DNA of 64,000 nucleotides from Phormidium sp. OSCR (GCA_001314905.1 LJZT01000010.1:1-64000); one strand, 5' to 3'; counted from the first letter of the stretch, positions 29,126 to 39,192 are shown. Notes: generated by a model from the sequence alone, not told the origin. Numbers and translations: made by a program.

Positions 29126-30517
29126 TTAGGACTCTGTAGAGGGTTGGGAACCAGGGCGCAGGGTGGGGTAGAAGCTGGCGATGATGCCTAGACTGAGCCA
29201 CCAGAGGCTATTGAGTTGGGGACGATACCACACTGTATCCACTAAGCCATGGGCCATGAAGCCGGCGAGGGTGGCGATCGCCGCGATGAGCCAGAAGGCT
29301 TGCGGGTTGGCACTCTGACGCAGCCGCTGCAATTGTAGCAAAGTCTGTTGAACGGCGATCGCCAGCAGCCAGATAAAGGCTGTCAGTCCGATGAGGCCGG
29401 TTTCGACGGTGATTTCTAAGAGAACGGAATAGGCGCTTAAGGCGGTGTAGCGGGGGCGCATATAGAGGGGATACACCTGGTTGAAGGCATCGTTTCCGGG
29501 GCCAATGCCCAAGAGTGGATGGTCTCGAATCATCTCTAGGACGGCATTCCAGACGTTGATACGGAAGTTATTACTACTATCGCCTCGTCCGATGAACAGA
29601 CTCGAGACGCGATCGCGGATGGGAGGAACGGCCGTCACGGCGATGAGGACAACGGCGACGGTGAGCCCCAGTAGCCCCGGAATGGCCCAGTTACGCCAAG
29701 GTTGCGGGAGGCGATCGCGCCACCAATAGACGGCAAAAAGGGCGAAGATGAATAGGGTAGCGGCCACGCCAATCCAACCGCCGCGACTGTAGGTGTTGAG
29801 GACGACAATGCTGTTGACGGCTAACATCACCAGGGCTAGGGCTTTGCCACTCCAACGTTGCCAGGCGAACAGCGCTCCTAAACTGAAGGCCATGGCGGGA
29901 ATCAGGTATCCGGCGAGGAGGTTGGGATTGCCCAGATAGCTATACACCCGAGTCACGTTGGCTGAGGCGGAGTTGGGATCCGTCCAGGTGGCGAGAGGTT
30001 CTGCCCCAAAGAAGACTTGACGCAGGCCGTAAACGCTAACAATTAAGGCGGTGTGCAGGTACACGGTAATGAGGAGCGATCGCAGCCCAGGAGTCCGCAG
30101 AACCCGCGCTGAGAGGGCAAAGACCACTAAAAATAGGCTCAGTTTCACCCATCCTTGCAGGGCTTCTTGGGGAACTCGTGAGCAAGCTGTGGCAATGCTG
30201 GCGATGAGCCAGTAGAGGCCAACGCCGAGATGAATCGGGGTTAGCCCTAAATCACTCTCGTCGGATAGTAGCAATAACAGCAAAAAACCGGCACTGAGAA
30301 CCAGTAAAATGCCGATGAGCGTCGTTGAGACGAAGGGCGCTAGGGCAAACAGAATCGCCAACAAGACTACGCCGAGGCTGTCGGCCCATTGCATTAACCA
30401 ACTTCCGGCCCTCCAGCGTTGTAGAGAGCCAACGAGCAGGCGATAGCCGTAACTCCCACTCTGCCATGGCTGCGGCGACCAGTGAGACAGGGTAACTGTA
30501 GTCCAAATGTCAGTCAT
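29126..30517 (-). CDS. ictB: IctB family membrane protein (O-antigen ligase fold)
   Basis: 463-residue polytopic membrane protein with about eleven hydrophobic segments and the Wzy/WaaL-type loop GDSSNNFRINVWNAVLEMI and LLGIGPGNDAFNQVYP. This is the pattern of IctB, first linked to inorganic carbon accumulation in Synechococcus. Whether IctB itself transports bicarbonate is disputed, since the fold is that of O-antigen ligases. Start MTDIWTTVTL matches the family length. It is monocistronic, with no further gene until the RRM protein. Confidence 0.9.
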   Translation of the reverse strand: MTDIWTTVTLSHWSPQPWQSGSYGYRLLVGSLQRWRAGSWLMQWADSLGVVLLAILFALAPFVSTTLIGILLVLSAGFLLLLLLSDESDLGLTPIHLGVGLYWLIASIATACSRVPQEALQGWVKLSLFLVVFALSARVLRTPGLRSLLITVYLHTALIVSVYGLRQVFFGAEPLATWTDPNSASANVTRVYSYLGNPNLLAGYLIPAMAFSLGALFAWQRWSGKALALVMLAVNSIVVLNTYSRGGWIGVAATLFIFALFAVYWWRDRLPQPWRNWAIPGLLGLTVAVVLIAVTAVPPIRDRVSSLFIGRGDSSNNFRINVWNAVLEMIRDHPLLGIGPGNDAFNQVYPLYMRPRYTALSAYSVLLEITVETGLIGLTAFIWLLAIAVQQTLLQLQRLRQSANPQAFWLIAAIATLAGFMAHGLVDTVWYRPQLNSLWWLSLGIIASFYPTLRPGSQPSTES

Positions 30518-30568
30518 AGAAATTGGTCATAGAAAAACGGGGCGTCGCGCGACATCCCCAAATGACTG

Positions 30569-30607
30569 ATTCGCTGATCTCATTCGCTGATCTCATTCGC
30601 TGATGAT
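30569..30607. repeat. 13-bp tandem repeat, three copies
   Basis: ATTCGCTGATCTC occurs twice exactly at 30569-30594 and a third copy diverges at its end (ATTCGCTGATGAT). It lies in the 270-bp gap between ictB and the RRM gene, where I see no gene. Confidence 0.8.
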
Positions 30608-30787
30608 GACCGTTGATGATTCTTCCCGGAGGCCAGCAACAGGTTAGAGAACAAAGTGAACAACAAAAGTGACAGATAAACAATTACAAAAAACAGTCGT
30701 AAAACCCAATGTTTACAAGGCTTTCTGAGTTTTTTAATGTCTTATTGTATCTGTCACTTATGCAGCGGTTTTCACCTCCGAACCACT

Positions 30788-31216
30788 CTAGGAGTTGGTG
30801 GTTTGAGAGGCTAACATTTGTTTGAGTTTTGATAGCTCATCAGCCCAACGAGGATCGGGTTGAGTGCTGTCGGACGAACTCGAACTACGGCTCGATGAAC
30901 TCGAACGAGAGCGGTTGGAACTCCCGGATTTAGCGGCGGGGGCGCTGTCGGATTTTTCCTTGCCTTTCTTACGAGGCATGGCTTTCTCGACTTTCAGAGC
31001 GGTATCCTTAAACTCTTTGCCGTTGAAGGCTTCGACGATTTGATCGGCCTGTTCGTCATTTTTGGCGGTGACGAAGCCAAAGCCACGACATTTCCCAGTT
31101 TTGCGATCGGTAATCACCTTGACTGAGAGAAGTTCGCCAGCATCCTGAAAAAAGTTTTGCAATTCGTCTCGCTCAACATCTTTAGGCAAGTTACCGACAT
31201 AAAGGCGAATAGACAT
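30788..31216 (-). CDS. RNA-binding protein with one RRM (cyanobacterial Rbp)
   Basis: 142 residues. A single RNA recognition motif occupies ~1-80, with RNP2 LYVGNL and RNP1 KCRGFGFV, followed by a Ser/Arg-rich tail (SRSSSSSRSSSSS) and a short C-terminal helix. Cyanobacterial Rbp proteins of this type bind mRNA, some are cold-induced, and some help place photosystem mRNAs at the thylakoid. The long untranslated region upstream (to about 31420) is compatible with cold control, but I see no decisive element. Confidence 0.93.
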   Translation of the reverse strand: MSIRLYVGNLPKDVERDELQNFFQDAGELLSVKVITDRKTGKCRGFGFVTAKNDEQADQIVEAFNGKEFKDTALKVEKAMPRKKGKEKSDSAPAAKSGSSNRSRSSSSSRSSSSSDSTQPDPRWADELSKLKQMLASQTTNS

Positions 31217-31998
31217 AATGAGTAAACCTCTAAACTAAAGCGACGTATTTGAATGAAAAATCTCGATCTCAGCGGGGGACTTTGAACCCTTTTTTTTGGC
31301 TCATGGGCCAGAAATTGCGCTCAAGTATCCCTAATCCTGCTGAGCCTATCTGAACTTGACAGGTTTGCTAGCATCTTTTAACCCCCTCCGTAACGGCCAA
31401 AACTGTACCTGTCATTGCTCGGGCTCTTCTGCTGTAGCGTTAAATTTTGCTCGTGCATGAGGTTCGTTGCTGCTGCAATGACTGCTGTGAAGTCCACGGT
31501 CTTAATTGAGTCTGTCCCGCATCTCACCCGCTATCGCACAGGTGTATTACTCGATTGGGGTTACGGGCGGGTTGCTGATTTCGTCTTAGGGGTGCATTCC
31601 GAAGTCGTGCTGGCAAGCCTCTCTCTACGGTATCACAGTTACCCCGTAGGACTACCCCGTAGGACAAGTTTTTCCCGGATCACGAAGGCTCTGCTAACGT
31701 TAGGTTGGGCTGCTGAAAGCCCGGTTACACAGAACTAGACGAAACTAGCAAGGGCGACTTTCTATCCTAAGGGAACAAGGTCGGTTTGGCAAGAGAGGGT
31801 TGTCATAAAGGTACGCCCCTAGGGTCGATTTTGTCATTATTAACAAATGTAACAAACAATGGTGATTAAGGCAATGGCCCCGATCGCAAGCGTTGGTCTG
31901 ATATAGTTAAGTGCACAGTGCTAACTCACCGTTGGCCGGCCCATCGTCTTCAACGGAGTGTCAGCCGGGCAAGCCGAGTGGGGAACATCATCTACGAT
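31217..31998. other. About 780 bp without a recognised gene
   Basis: The region between the divergent RRM and Pro-rich membrane protein genes has no ORF with credible homology; a 107-codon plus-strand frame (31415-31738) has no features of a real protein. It contains a perfect 13-bp tandem duplication of ACCCCGTAGGAC(T/A) at 31641-31666 and a few small hairpins. I checked by eye for tRNA, tmRNA and RNase P signatures and saw none. It may hold an unrecognised RNA or remains of a mobile element. Confidence 0.5.
31641..31666. repeat. 13-bp direct duplication
   Basis: ACCCCGTAGGACT is followed at once by ACCCCGTAGGACA. The repeat lies inside the gene-free stretch; function unknown. Confidence 0.75.
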
Positions 31999-32904
31999 AT
32001 GTCTCAAACGCCACCCCCGTCAGAGGATAGACAACCCGGAGTGCTGCGATCGCTGCTGATTGGTGTATTGCGCCGCCTCATCGCTACCCTAGAGGCTTGG
32101 CTGGTACGCCTCGAACGCCCTGAGCTGGCAGAACCGTTACCCCTATGGCAAAATCCCCTGGTCTGGATTGGGACTATTGCCGCTACGGGTATCGCCATTG
32201 TAGTCGCTGTTGTCGCAGTGCCACAATTGACTCCAGAACAGACTCCAGAACAGACTCCACAGCCGACGGATGTGGCGGTCACTCCTACCTCACCCCCAGT
32301 TGGCGAAACGCCACCGGTTGCTCAAGCCCCAAGTCGAGATGAGAGGGCTGATGAACTGCCTGATGAGAGCATACCCGATCGCCCCCAAGAGGAACCCGAA
32401 CCCTCCTTAGCTCCGTCAGCCCCCCCAGCCGTCGCCGAAACGCCACAGCTTCCCCAGGAGACTCCCCCAGAGATGTCCCCTGAGCCATTCCCTGCATCCC
32501 CTGAGCCGGTGCAGCCGTCGGCTCCCGCCAAAAAGCCAATTCAGCTAACCCCTGAACAGCAACTCATCGCCGCCGTGCGATCGCAAATCAGCGATGTAGC
32601 TCGTCCCTATGAAGACTGTCATCGCTCAGGACTCAACCTCACTCAACAAGAGGAATGCAGCGAAGACAATCGCTTTGTCAGCCGCATTAGTGCCAACTTT
32701 GAGGCCGATCTGTTGCGCGTCGAAATTACCCGCCAATGGTATGACCTCGACGGCAAGGAACGCTCAAAACTGGCCAATGGCCTTTGGAGTAAGGCCCAAC
32801 GGCTCGATTTTAGTCATGTGGAAATTGTCGATCAGCAAGGGGTTCTCGTGGCGCGTAGTCCCGTGGTCGGTCATGATGTCATTATCCTACGGCGATCGCG
32901 CTAA
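31999..32904 (+). CDS. Membrane protein with Pro-rich linker and C-terminal domain
   Basis: 301 residues from the ATG at 31999 (MSQTPPPSED); the open frame extends upstream without support. One membrane helix at about residues 48-72 (WIGTIAATGIAIVVAVVAVP) is followed by a ~110-residue Pro/Glu/Ala linker starting with three TPEQ-type repeats. A C-terminal domain of about 100 residues has two Cys (near EDCHRSG and QEECSED). Topology suggests an N-terminal cytoplasmic segment and a periplasmic domain reaching through the cell wall. No family recognised. It converges on the DUF3352 gene with a 19-bp gap. Confidence 0.7.
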   Translation: MSQTPPPSEDRQPGVLRSLLIGVLRRLIATLEAWLVRLERPELAEPLPLWQNPLVWIGTIAATGIAIVVAVVAVPQLTPEQTPEQTPQPTDVAVTPTSPPVGETPPVAQAPSRDERADELPDESIPDRPQEEPEPSLAPSAPPAVAETPQLPQETPPEMSPEPFPASPEPVQPSAPAKKPIQLTPEQQLIAAVRSQISDVARPYEDCHRSGLNLTQQEECSEDNRFVSRISANFEADLLRVEITRQWYDLDGKERSKLANGLWSKAQRLDFSHVEIVDQQGVLVARSPVVGHDVIILRRSR

Positions 32905-32923
32905 CCCGGTTTCCCCAACCTAT

Positions 32924-34621
32924 CTAGGGACTCTTAATCTCGACAAAAACGTCATAGCGGCTGCGGCGTTCGTCCTGAAAGCCAACCCGCACGCCAATGG
33001 CCTCAATCGCATCTAAAAACTGCTGTTGCTCTGGTGGAAGCTGTAACAGGGGTAAATTAAGGGTCTGCTCCTGGCCATCTTCCCCAACTTGCGTGGGATT
33101 GAAATTCAGGAAAAATAGACCATTACTGTCATCGGGCTCGCGAGGGACTACATCGTTAAACTCGGAATTGCGGGCTAAAGACAACTCTGGCTCGAGCAAG
33201 AATTGCTCAGTCACGGGTGAACCTACCGTAAAAAAGACCACTGAACCACTCAGCCAGCCATGACTGACGTTTAATCCCTTGCGACGAGTATCCCAGGTGA
33301 CAAGACGGCGTTGTCCGAGTTCTTCGACCTCTACGTTAACCTCAAACCCATAGCGATCGACAACGGCTCGATCAATCCGTCTGAGAAGGGTTTCTGTGGC
33401 CTCAATATCTCCGGTTTCGGCAATCACCACCAAACTTCCTGGTAAAGTTGTATCTTCGTCAGGAGGCGTAGGAATCAAGCCCAGGGCAAATTGTCCCGTC
33501 ATCCAGGGTAACAGTTCGCTGTCGAGGTTAACGCCGACGGTTTGCTCAAGAGCGGTACGAATCCAAGTCCCATTAATGGGCAAAAGCGGGTTAGCTTGGG
33601 AATCTTGTAGATAATCTTGCCAAAGTTTACTGAAGTTCGACCCGGCCATAACCATCATGGTTGTGGCGGGGAAACGACTCACTAAAGTTGGGGGTAGGCT
33701 ATTCTCCACATCCAAGAGCGTCTCGCTGTCGGGATTGAGCCAGGAGAGGGTATGAACGCGAATCCCATCGTTTTCGAGATCAACAGTGCTGGCCAACCCT
33801 TGAGTTTCTAGGGTTTCTAGGGCAGTTGCATCGAGAGGACGAGTCGAATCCTCGGCTAAGGTGGCCAGGGAATCTGGGACATTGACAAACAAACTGGCAA
33901 AATCTGTGGCGGGGAGAGCCTCCCAGGCCTGGTTATAGCCAGGAATCGTCAGAATCGATTGATTATCTCGATAGGCATCCACGGCCCGGCTCACCGCACT
34001 CGATTCTTGAGAGACAATCAGGAAACGCCGGTCAACGATGGCTAGGGTACTCGGACGACTGGCGGCGGCTTCGCTGAGGGGATCGTCAATGTCGGGTTCA
34101 TAGATGGTGACACCGCGATAGTTGCGCTCCTCTAATCCAGACTCCTCCTGTCGTTGCGCGACAATCGATCGCAGGCGGCCGGCATTGCCAATGGGAAGAA
34201 TGAGCAGGTTGGCGCGATCGGCTCGCAAGTCTTCGGGAGGGGTGGTTTCATCGATCTCGGGTGGGGGAAGAATGGCTAGGGTGATGCGATCGCCAACCCA
34301 GGGCGCGATATCCTCGTCATACTGATAATTGGACCCAGCCAGGAGATTGTCTTGCAGTTGTGTGAGTCCTTCTTGAAAGCGAGCTTGACTCCCCTCGGTT
34401 CCATAGTTGCGTAATCGTCGCCATTCTCGAGATCGGGTCGAAACTGAAACAGCCATCAGGGCATCGTCGGGGACAAACTCGGCTCCAACGATTAAACTGA
34501 GGTTAACAGGCCGGCGGGAGATGAGGCCATAGATCACACCGCCACCGACTAGAATTAAACCAACGACGGCTAAGGCTCTCCAGGGTGGGGATTTCCGACG
34601 GTTTCTCCGATAAGTTCTCAT
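32924..34621 (-). CDS. DUF3352 domain protein
   Basis: 565 residues from the ATG at 34621; a TTG at 34645 is possible but unlikely. A basic N-terminus and one membrane helix (~20-40, VVGLILVGGGVIYGL) precede a large extracytoplasmic domain that matches the cyanobacterial DUF3352 family (FVPDDALMAVSVSTR, WVGDRITLAILPP, GQFALGLIPTPP). Function is unknown for the whole family. Divergent from polA. Confidence 0.85.
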   Translation of the reverse strand: MRTYRRNRRKSPPWRALAVVGLILVGGGVIYGLISRRPVNLSLIVGAEFVPDDALMAVSVSTRSREWRRLRNYGTEGSQARFQEGLTQLQDNLLAGSNYQYDEDIAPWVGDRITLAILPPPEIDETTPPEDLRADRANLLILPIGNAGRLRSIVAQRQEESGLEERNYRGVTIYEPDIDDPLSEAAASRPSTLAIVDRRFLIVSQESSAVSRAVDAYRDNQSILTIPGYNQAWEALPATDFASLFVNVPDSLATLAEDSTRPLDATALETLETQGLASTVDLENDGIRVHTLSWLNPDSETLLDVENSLPPTLVSRFPATTMMVMAGSNFSKLWQDYLQDSQANPLLPINGTWIRTALEQTVGVNLDSELLPWMTGQFALGLIPTPPDEDTTLPGSLVVIAETGDIEATETLLRRIDRAVVDRYGFEVNVEVEELGQRRLVTWDTRRKGLNVSHGWLSGSVVFFTVGSPVTEQFLLEPELSLARNSEFNDVVPREPDDSNGLFFLNFNPTQVGEDGQEQTLNLPLLQLPPEQQQFLDAIEAIGVRVGFQDERRSRYDVFVEIKSP

Positions 34622-34809
34622 AGAGTCTCGATGAGGCGATCGCAACAGGTAACAAGGGTCTGGGGGAAGGTTCTTTCAGACCTACTCTCGATAACCCTGC
34701 TACTGTACCAGGATTTTTCCAAGATGCGATCGCCCCGTGGGTCGACAGGCGGCCATTGACACCAAATCAAGGCAAAATGGAAGAAAACCCTACATCTCGG
34801 AGAGTCTCT

Positions 34810-37719
34810 GTGTCCTCAGTTCTGCTTGTCGATGGTCATTCCTTGGCCTTTCGGGCCTACTACGCCTTTGCTAAAAGTCGTGAGGGAGGCTTGCGAACCT
34901 CAACCGGACTCCCCACCAGTGTTTGTTTTGGCTTCCTACGCTCCCTCCTCGATAGTATCGCCACCCATCGCCCGTCAGCGGTGGCGATCGCCTTTGATAC
35001 CAGTACCCCCACGTTTCGCCATGAGGCTGACGTTAACTATAAGGCGCAACGGGCCGAGACTCCCGAAGACTTCATCCCCGATGTGGACCATCTCAAGCAA
35101 CTCCTGGCGGCCCTAAATTTACAAATTTTCACGGCTCCAGGCTATGAGGCCGATGATATCCTGGGAACTCTAGCCCAGCAGGCCAGTCAGCAGCAATACA
35201 AGGTCCAACTCCTCAGCGGCGACCAAGATTTGTTTCAACTCATCAATGATGACCCCCCGATTACGGTGTTACATTTAGCTGGGGGCTGGGGACGGAAAAA
35301 CACTCGTCCTCAAGAGTTTCAGGCGCAACAGGTTCAGGACAAATTGGGGGTTCGTCCTCAGCAAGTGGTCGATTATAAGGCTTTGTGCGGTGACAGTTCC
35401 GATAATCTTCCCGGTGTGAAGGGGATTGGCCCCAAAACAGCGGTTAAACTCCTGGATGAGTACGGCTCTCTCGATGAGATTTATGCTCATATCGAGGAGA
35501 TTAAGGGCGCAACTCGCAAAAAACTCGAAGCCGGACGAGAGGCGGCTTATCACACCCAATATATGGCTCGGATTGACTGTGAGGTTCCTCTCGGGGTTAA
35601 TTTAGATGACTTGACGCTACGGGGGTTTGACTCTCAGCGGCTATTACCACTTCTCGATCGCCTTGAACTCCATTCTCTACGCAAAAGCCTCGACAGGCTG
35701 CAAGAGCAACTCGCAGGCGGTGCAACGGAGGCGACTCCCCCTCTGGCGACAACTTCTCAGTCTGAGTCTAATCCTTCTGAATTACCTGAATTAGAAGATA
35801 CAAGCTTTTGGAGTTGGGACGACACCCAAGCCAGTCAACCCCCAGAGGAGTCTCGACTGCGGCCGCTCATTGTCAATAGCCCCGAAACATTGCAAACTCT
35901 GGTTAAACGGCTTCAGGAACAGACGAATCCTCAATCTCCGGTGGCGTGGGATACGGAAACCACCAGTACGAAAGCGACTGAGGCAGAATTGGTAGGACTC
36001 GGTTGCTGTTGGGGTGAGTCGCCTGAGGATCTCGCCTATATCCCCCTGGCTCACCGTCAGGGAAGGCTATTGTCAAAAGATCAGGTGTTGGAGGCGTTGC
36101 GGCCGATTTTGCAGGGCGATCGCTATCCCAAAGTGTTTCAAAATGCAAAATACGATCGCCTCGTCTTGCGAACTCAGGGGATTCTCTTGCAAGGGGTGGT
36201 GTTTGATACCCTCCTGGCCAGCTATCTCATTAATCCTGAAACCACTCACAATCTCACGGATTTAGCCCTACGTCATCTGGATTTAACGGTCAGCAGTTTT
36301 AAGGATATTGTCCCCAAGGGAAAAACCATGGCCGATGTCTCGATTCCCGTGGCGGCTCACTATTGCGCTGAGGATGTTCATGTCACCTATCGCCTAGTTC
36401 CTTTGTTACGAGAGCAACTTCGACAAACGCCTCAATTAGAAGCCCTCTTGAAGACGGTGGAATTGCCCTTAGAGGCAGTTTTGGCGGAGATGGAGTTTTT
36501 GGGCATTCGTCTCGATATTGACTATCTCCAAACCTTGTCGGAGCAGTTGGCTCAGCAGTTAGATGAGTTAGAGAAAACGGCCTATGAGTTAGCCGGCGAG
36601 TCGTTTAATCTCAACTCTCCTAAACAACTCGGAGAAATTCTCTTTGATCGCCTCGATTTAGATAAGCGCAAAACGAGTCAAACAAAAACCGGGAATTATT
36701 CAACAAATGCCAAGGTGTTGGATAAACTGCATGGGGATCATCCGATTATTGATGTCATTTTGGAATATCGGACCTTGGCGAAGTTGAAATCCACCTATGT
36801 GGATGCGTTGCCTGAGTTGGTTCGGGTCGATGAGCAGCAGGCGAACCGCATTCATACGGATTTCAATCAGACGATTACGGCAACGGGACGGCTGTCGTCG
36901 TCGAATCCCAATTTGCAGAATATCCCCATTCGCACTGAGTTTAGTCGGCGGATTCGCAAGGCGTTTCTGCCCCGTGAGGGTTGGCGTTTGGTGACGGCGG
37001 ATTATTCGCAAATTGAGTTACGAATTTTGGCTCATTTAAGTCAGGAGCCAATTTTGTTAGAGGCGTATCAGACGGGGCAGGATGTCCATCGTTTGACGGC
37101 ACAATTATTGTTTGAGAAAGAGGAGATTTCTGCTGAAGAACGGCGTTTGGGGAAAACGATTAATTTTGGGGTTATTTATGGTATGGGAGCGCAACGCTTT
37201 GCCCGAGAAGCGGGGGTGAGTTCTCTGGAGGGACGGGAGTTTATTGACCGTTATAATACGCGCTATTCTCGGGTGTTTGCCTATTTGCAACAGATGAAGC
37301 GCGAGGCGATCGCCCGAGGCTATGTCGAAACGCTCTGTGGTCGCCGTCGTTATTTTAACTTCGAGTCCTCAGCCCTGCGAAAACTCCAGGGACAGCCCCC
37401 TGAGAGTATTGATGTGGAAAATCTCAAAAATCTCAGTTTAGGGGACTCACAAGCCCTGCGAGCCGCCGCAAATGCCCCAATTCAGGGGTCGAGTGCTGAC
37501 ATTATTAAAATTGCCATGGTTAAGTTGCATCAGCGTTTAGGCGATCGCGCGGCCCGAATTTTGTTACAGGTCCATGATGAACTGGTCTTGGAAATGCCCG
37601 AGGAGGAATGGCCACAGCTCGAAATTCCTATCCGTGACACCATGGAATCGGCACTGAAACTGAGCATTCCTCTCGTGGTCGATATCCATGCCGGAGAAAA
37701 CTGGATGGAGGCTAAATAA
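34810..37719 (+). CDS. polA: DNA polymerase I
   Basis: Repair and Okazaki-fragment processing polymerase. From the GTG at 34810, preceded by GGAG with 7-nt spacing, it has 969 residues; ATG 34777 or TTG 34756 would lengthen it by 11 or 18. Domain 1 (~1-295) is the 5' nuclease. Domain 2 (~370-540) is a 3'-5' exonuclease with its catalytic residues kept (DTET, NAKYDR, YCAEDVHVTY), so proofreading is likely. Domain 3 is the polymerase with motif A DYSQIELR, motif B RRLGKTINFGVIYG and motif C VHDEL. It is divergent from DUF3352. Confidence 0.96.
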   Translation: MSSVLLVDGHSLAFRAYYAFAKSREGGLRTSTGLPTSVCFGFLRSLLDSIATHRPSAVAIAFDTSTPTFRHEADVNYKAQRAETPEDFIPDVDHLKQLLAALNLQIFTAPGYEADDILGTLAQQASQQQYKVQLLSGDQDLFQLINDDPPITVLHLAGGWGRKNTRPQEFQAQQVQDKLGVRPQQVVDYKALCGDSSDNLPGVKGIGPKTAVKLLDEYGSLDEIYAHIEEIKGATRKKLEAGREAAYHTQYMARIDCEVPLGVNLDDLTLRGFDSQRLLPLLDRLELHSLRKSLDRLQEQLAGGATEATPPLATTSQSESNPSELPELEDTSFWSWDDTQASQPPEESRLRPLIVNSPETLQTLVKRLQEQTNPQSPVAWDTETTSTKATEAELVGLGCCWGESPEDLAYIPLAHRQGRLLSKDQVLEALRPILQGDRYPKVFQNAKYDRLVLRTQGILLQGVVFDTLLASYLINPETTHNLTDLALRHLDLTVSSFKDIVPKGKTMADVSIPVAAHYCAEDVHVTYRLVPLLREQLRQTPQLEALLKTVELPLEAVLAEMEFLGIRLDIDYLQTLSEQLAQQLDELEKTAYELAGESFNLNSPKQLGEILFDRLDLDKRKTSQTKTGNYSTNAKVLDKLHGDHPIIDVILEYRTLAKLKSTYVDALPELVRVDEQQANRIHTDFNQTITATGRLSSSNPNLQNIPIRTEFSRRIRKAFLPREGWRLVTADYSQIELRILAHLSQEPILLEAYQTGQDVHRLTAQLLFEKEEISAEERRLGKTINFGVIYGMGAQRFAREAGVSSLEGREFIDRYNTRYSRVFAYLQQMKREAIARGYVETLCGRRRYFNFESSALRKLQGQPPESIDVENLKNLSLGDSQALRAAANAPIQGSSADIIKIAMVKLHQRLGDRAARILLQVHDELVLEMPEEEWPQLEIPIRDTMESALKLSIPLVVDIHAGENWMEAK

Positions 37720-37804
37720 GGAGAAATACTTAGAGCCAGGGGATGCTGATTAGGAAAGCTGAAGTCATTGGTTCTGTTTTTAAATCAGAATTTGCTGACG
37801 TTTT

Positions 37805-37833
37805 CTGTCAGTTCTCCTAAACATTGTTACAAT
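37805..37833 (+). promoter_or_regulatory. Candidate promoter of the PHP gene
   Basis: CTGTCA, 17 bp, TACAAT lies 28 bp before the PHP start codon. CTGAC/GTCAG at its left end could form a small hairpin. Motif match only. Confidence 0.35.
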
Positions 37834-37860
37834 AAGTAAACTCCTAGACATTAACTGCTT

Positions 37861-38571
37861 ATGCTTGTCTATCAGACCCACTTGGCGACATACGATAGAC
37901 CTGCCGCACAAGACACGCGGAGACTCTGTAAGGTTTTCAGTACCCTGAATGCTGAAAGCTGTCCGCGCCATTACAATTTTCATATGCACTCGGTCTATTC
38001 CGACGGTCGCTTGCGCCCTGAAGCCATCATGGAACAAGCGGTCACCATCGGCCTGAAGGGATTGGCCATCACTGACCACCACAGTGCTGATGGCTATCGT
38101 CAGGCGCAGCGTTGGTTAGACGATTGGCGGTGTTCTCTTCCCGATGCACCCATCCCTCATTTATGGACTGGCGTCGAAATCAACGCGGATCTGATTGGTA
38201 CGGAAGTCCACATTCTTGGCTATGGCTATAATCCAGGTCATAAGGCGATTCAACCCTATTTACAAGGCGAAAAGGTTGAAGGGCGAGCCTTTGGGGCCAA
38301 GCGAGTCATCCGAGCCATCCAGGAGGCCGGGGGGGTAGCGGTTCTCGCTCACCCCGCTCGCTATCGCAAATCAGCCAATCAACTGATTCCCGCTGCGGCT
38401 GAACTCGGAATTGACGGCGCAGAAGCCTACTATTCTTATAATAATCCCGATCCTTGGCGGCCGAGTCCCAGGGAAACGGCGGATGTGAAGCAACTCAATG
38501 CTGAGTATGGGTTGTTTGATACCTGCGGTACGGATACTCATGGTTTAAGTCTGTTGCGACGGATGTCTTAG
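37861..38571 (+). CDS. PHP-domain metal-dependent phosphoesterase
   Basis: 236 residues. PHP motifs: FHMHSVYSDG (HxH), ITDHHS, GVEINAD, LAHPARYRK and the final CGTDTH. The usual set of His/Asp metal ligands is complete. The N-terminal 35 residues (RPAAQDTRRLCKVF) are typical of the cyanobacterial group. Such proteins hydrolyse phosphate esters, for example nucleoside 3',5'-bisphosphates or RNA ends; the substrate here is unknown. It is followed by a clear terminator. Confidence 0.9.
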   Translation: MLVYQTHLATYDRPAAQDTRRLCKVFSTLNAESCPRHYNFHMHSVYSDGRLRPEAIMEQAVTIGLKGLAITDHHSADGYRQAQRWLDDWRCSLPDAPIPHLWTGVEINADLIGTEVHILGYGYNPGHKAIQPYLQGEKVEGRAFGAKRVIRAIQEAGGVAVLAHPARYRKSANQLIPAAAELGIDGAEAYYSYNNPDPWRPSPRETADVKQLNAEYGLFDTCGTDTHGLSLLRRMS

Positions 38572-38604
38572 ACTCTGTCTTAGACGATGTCTTAAACCAT
38601 TCAT

Positions 38605-38632
38605 CCCTCTCCCACCCCGTGAGAGGGATTTT
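38605..38632 (+). terminator. Intrinsic terminator after the PHP gene
   Basis: CCCTCTC pairs with GAGAGGG around a short C-rich loop, followed by ATTTTG, about 35 bp after the PHP stop. Confidence 0.65.
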
Positions 38633-38741
38633 GCTGGGTGCAATTTCGGCCCGACAATTAAGGTTATCCCCAAATTGCGTCTCTAACTCAATCCATCGCA
38701 CCGTCGTTCCAGAAAACCCATAAAAAGTACTATAAATTTAT

Positions 38742-39149
38742 TCAGTTATTATCAATTGGATGCCCCGTAAAACGCGAATATTTCATGTGGCCAGACATAT
38801 TTAGACCCGATATCGCGACCATCCCTTTGAGCTTTTTCTCAAAGTAGATCAATGCGCCAATTCGGCTTTCAACCCAAAAACTACCATGAATAAACTCATA
38901 GTCAGGGATTTTGATTAAAAAGATGTTTCGCGGGTCTTTTTTGACAATCTCTTGACTCAGCATCGGGATGATTTGTTGTAGAAAGGGATGCTCAACAGGT
39001 TCGCCAAACTCCATAAACTCAGGATGATCGGCAAATCTGTCCATGTAGTATTCCCACAACTTTCCTAGGTCTTTTTCGCGATTGAGCCTCATTTCTAGGT
39101 CTTTTAACCGTCTCAGATTGAATGAGGGCTGGGGTTTGGGTGTTGACAT
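38742..39149 (-). CDS. Small hypothetical protein
   Basis: 135 residues, rich in charged and aromatic residues, with no signal peptide or membrane helix. Contains FADHPEFMEFGEP and RIGALIYFEKKLKGMVAIS. The C-terminal part suggests a small alpha/beta domain. No family recognised. Its start is preceded by a short tandem repeat region. Real by length and coding character, function unknown. Confidence 0.65.
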   Translation of the reverse strand: MSTPKPQPSFNLRRLKDLEMRLNREKDLGKLWEYYMDRFADHPEFMEFGEPVEHPFLQQIIPMLSQEIVKKDPRNIFLIKIPDYEFIHGSFWVESRIGALIYFEKKLKGMVAISGLNMSGHMKYSRFTGHPIDNN

Positions 39150-39192
39150 GACTTCCTGATCTTAGGTGGTAAACGTGAATCTCGATGCGATC

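Noticed and set aside
31415-31738. 107-codon plus-strand frame in the gene-free stretch
   Set aside because: Its composition and sequence do not look like a folded protein and it includes a 13-bp tandem repeat; no supporting start signal.
31800-31920. Possible tRNA or tmRNA upstream of the Pro-rich membrane protein gene
   Set aside because: No T-loop consensus with matching acceptor stem could be folded by eye.
38495-38701. 68-codon minus-strand frame at the end of the PHP gene
   Set aside because: It overlaps the PHP coding end and its terminator, with no homology.
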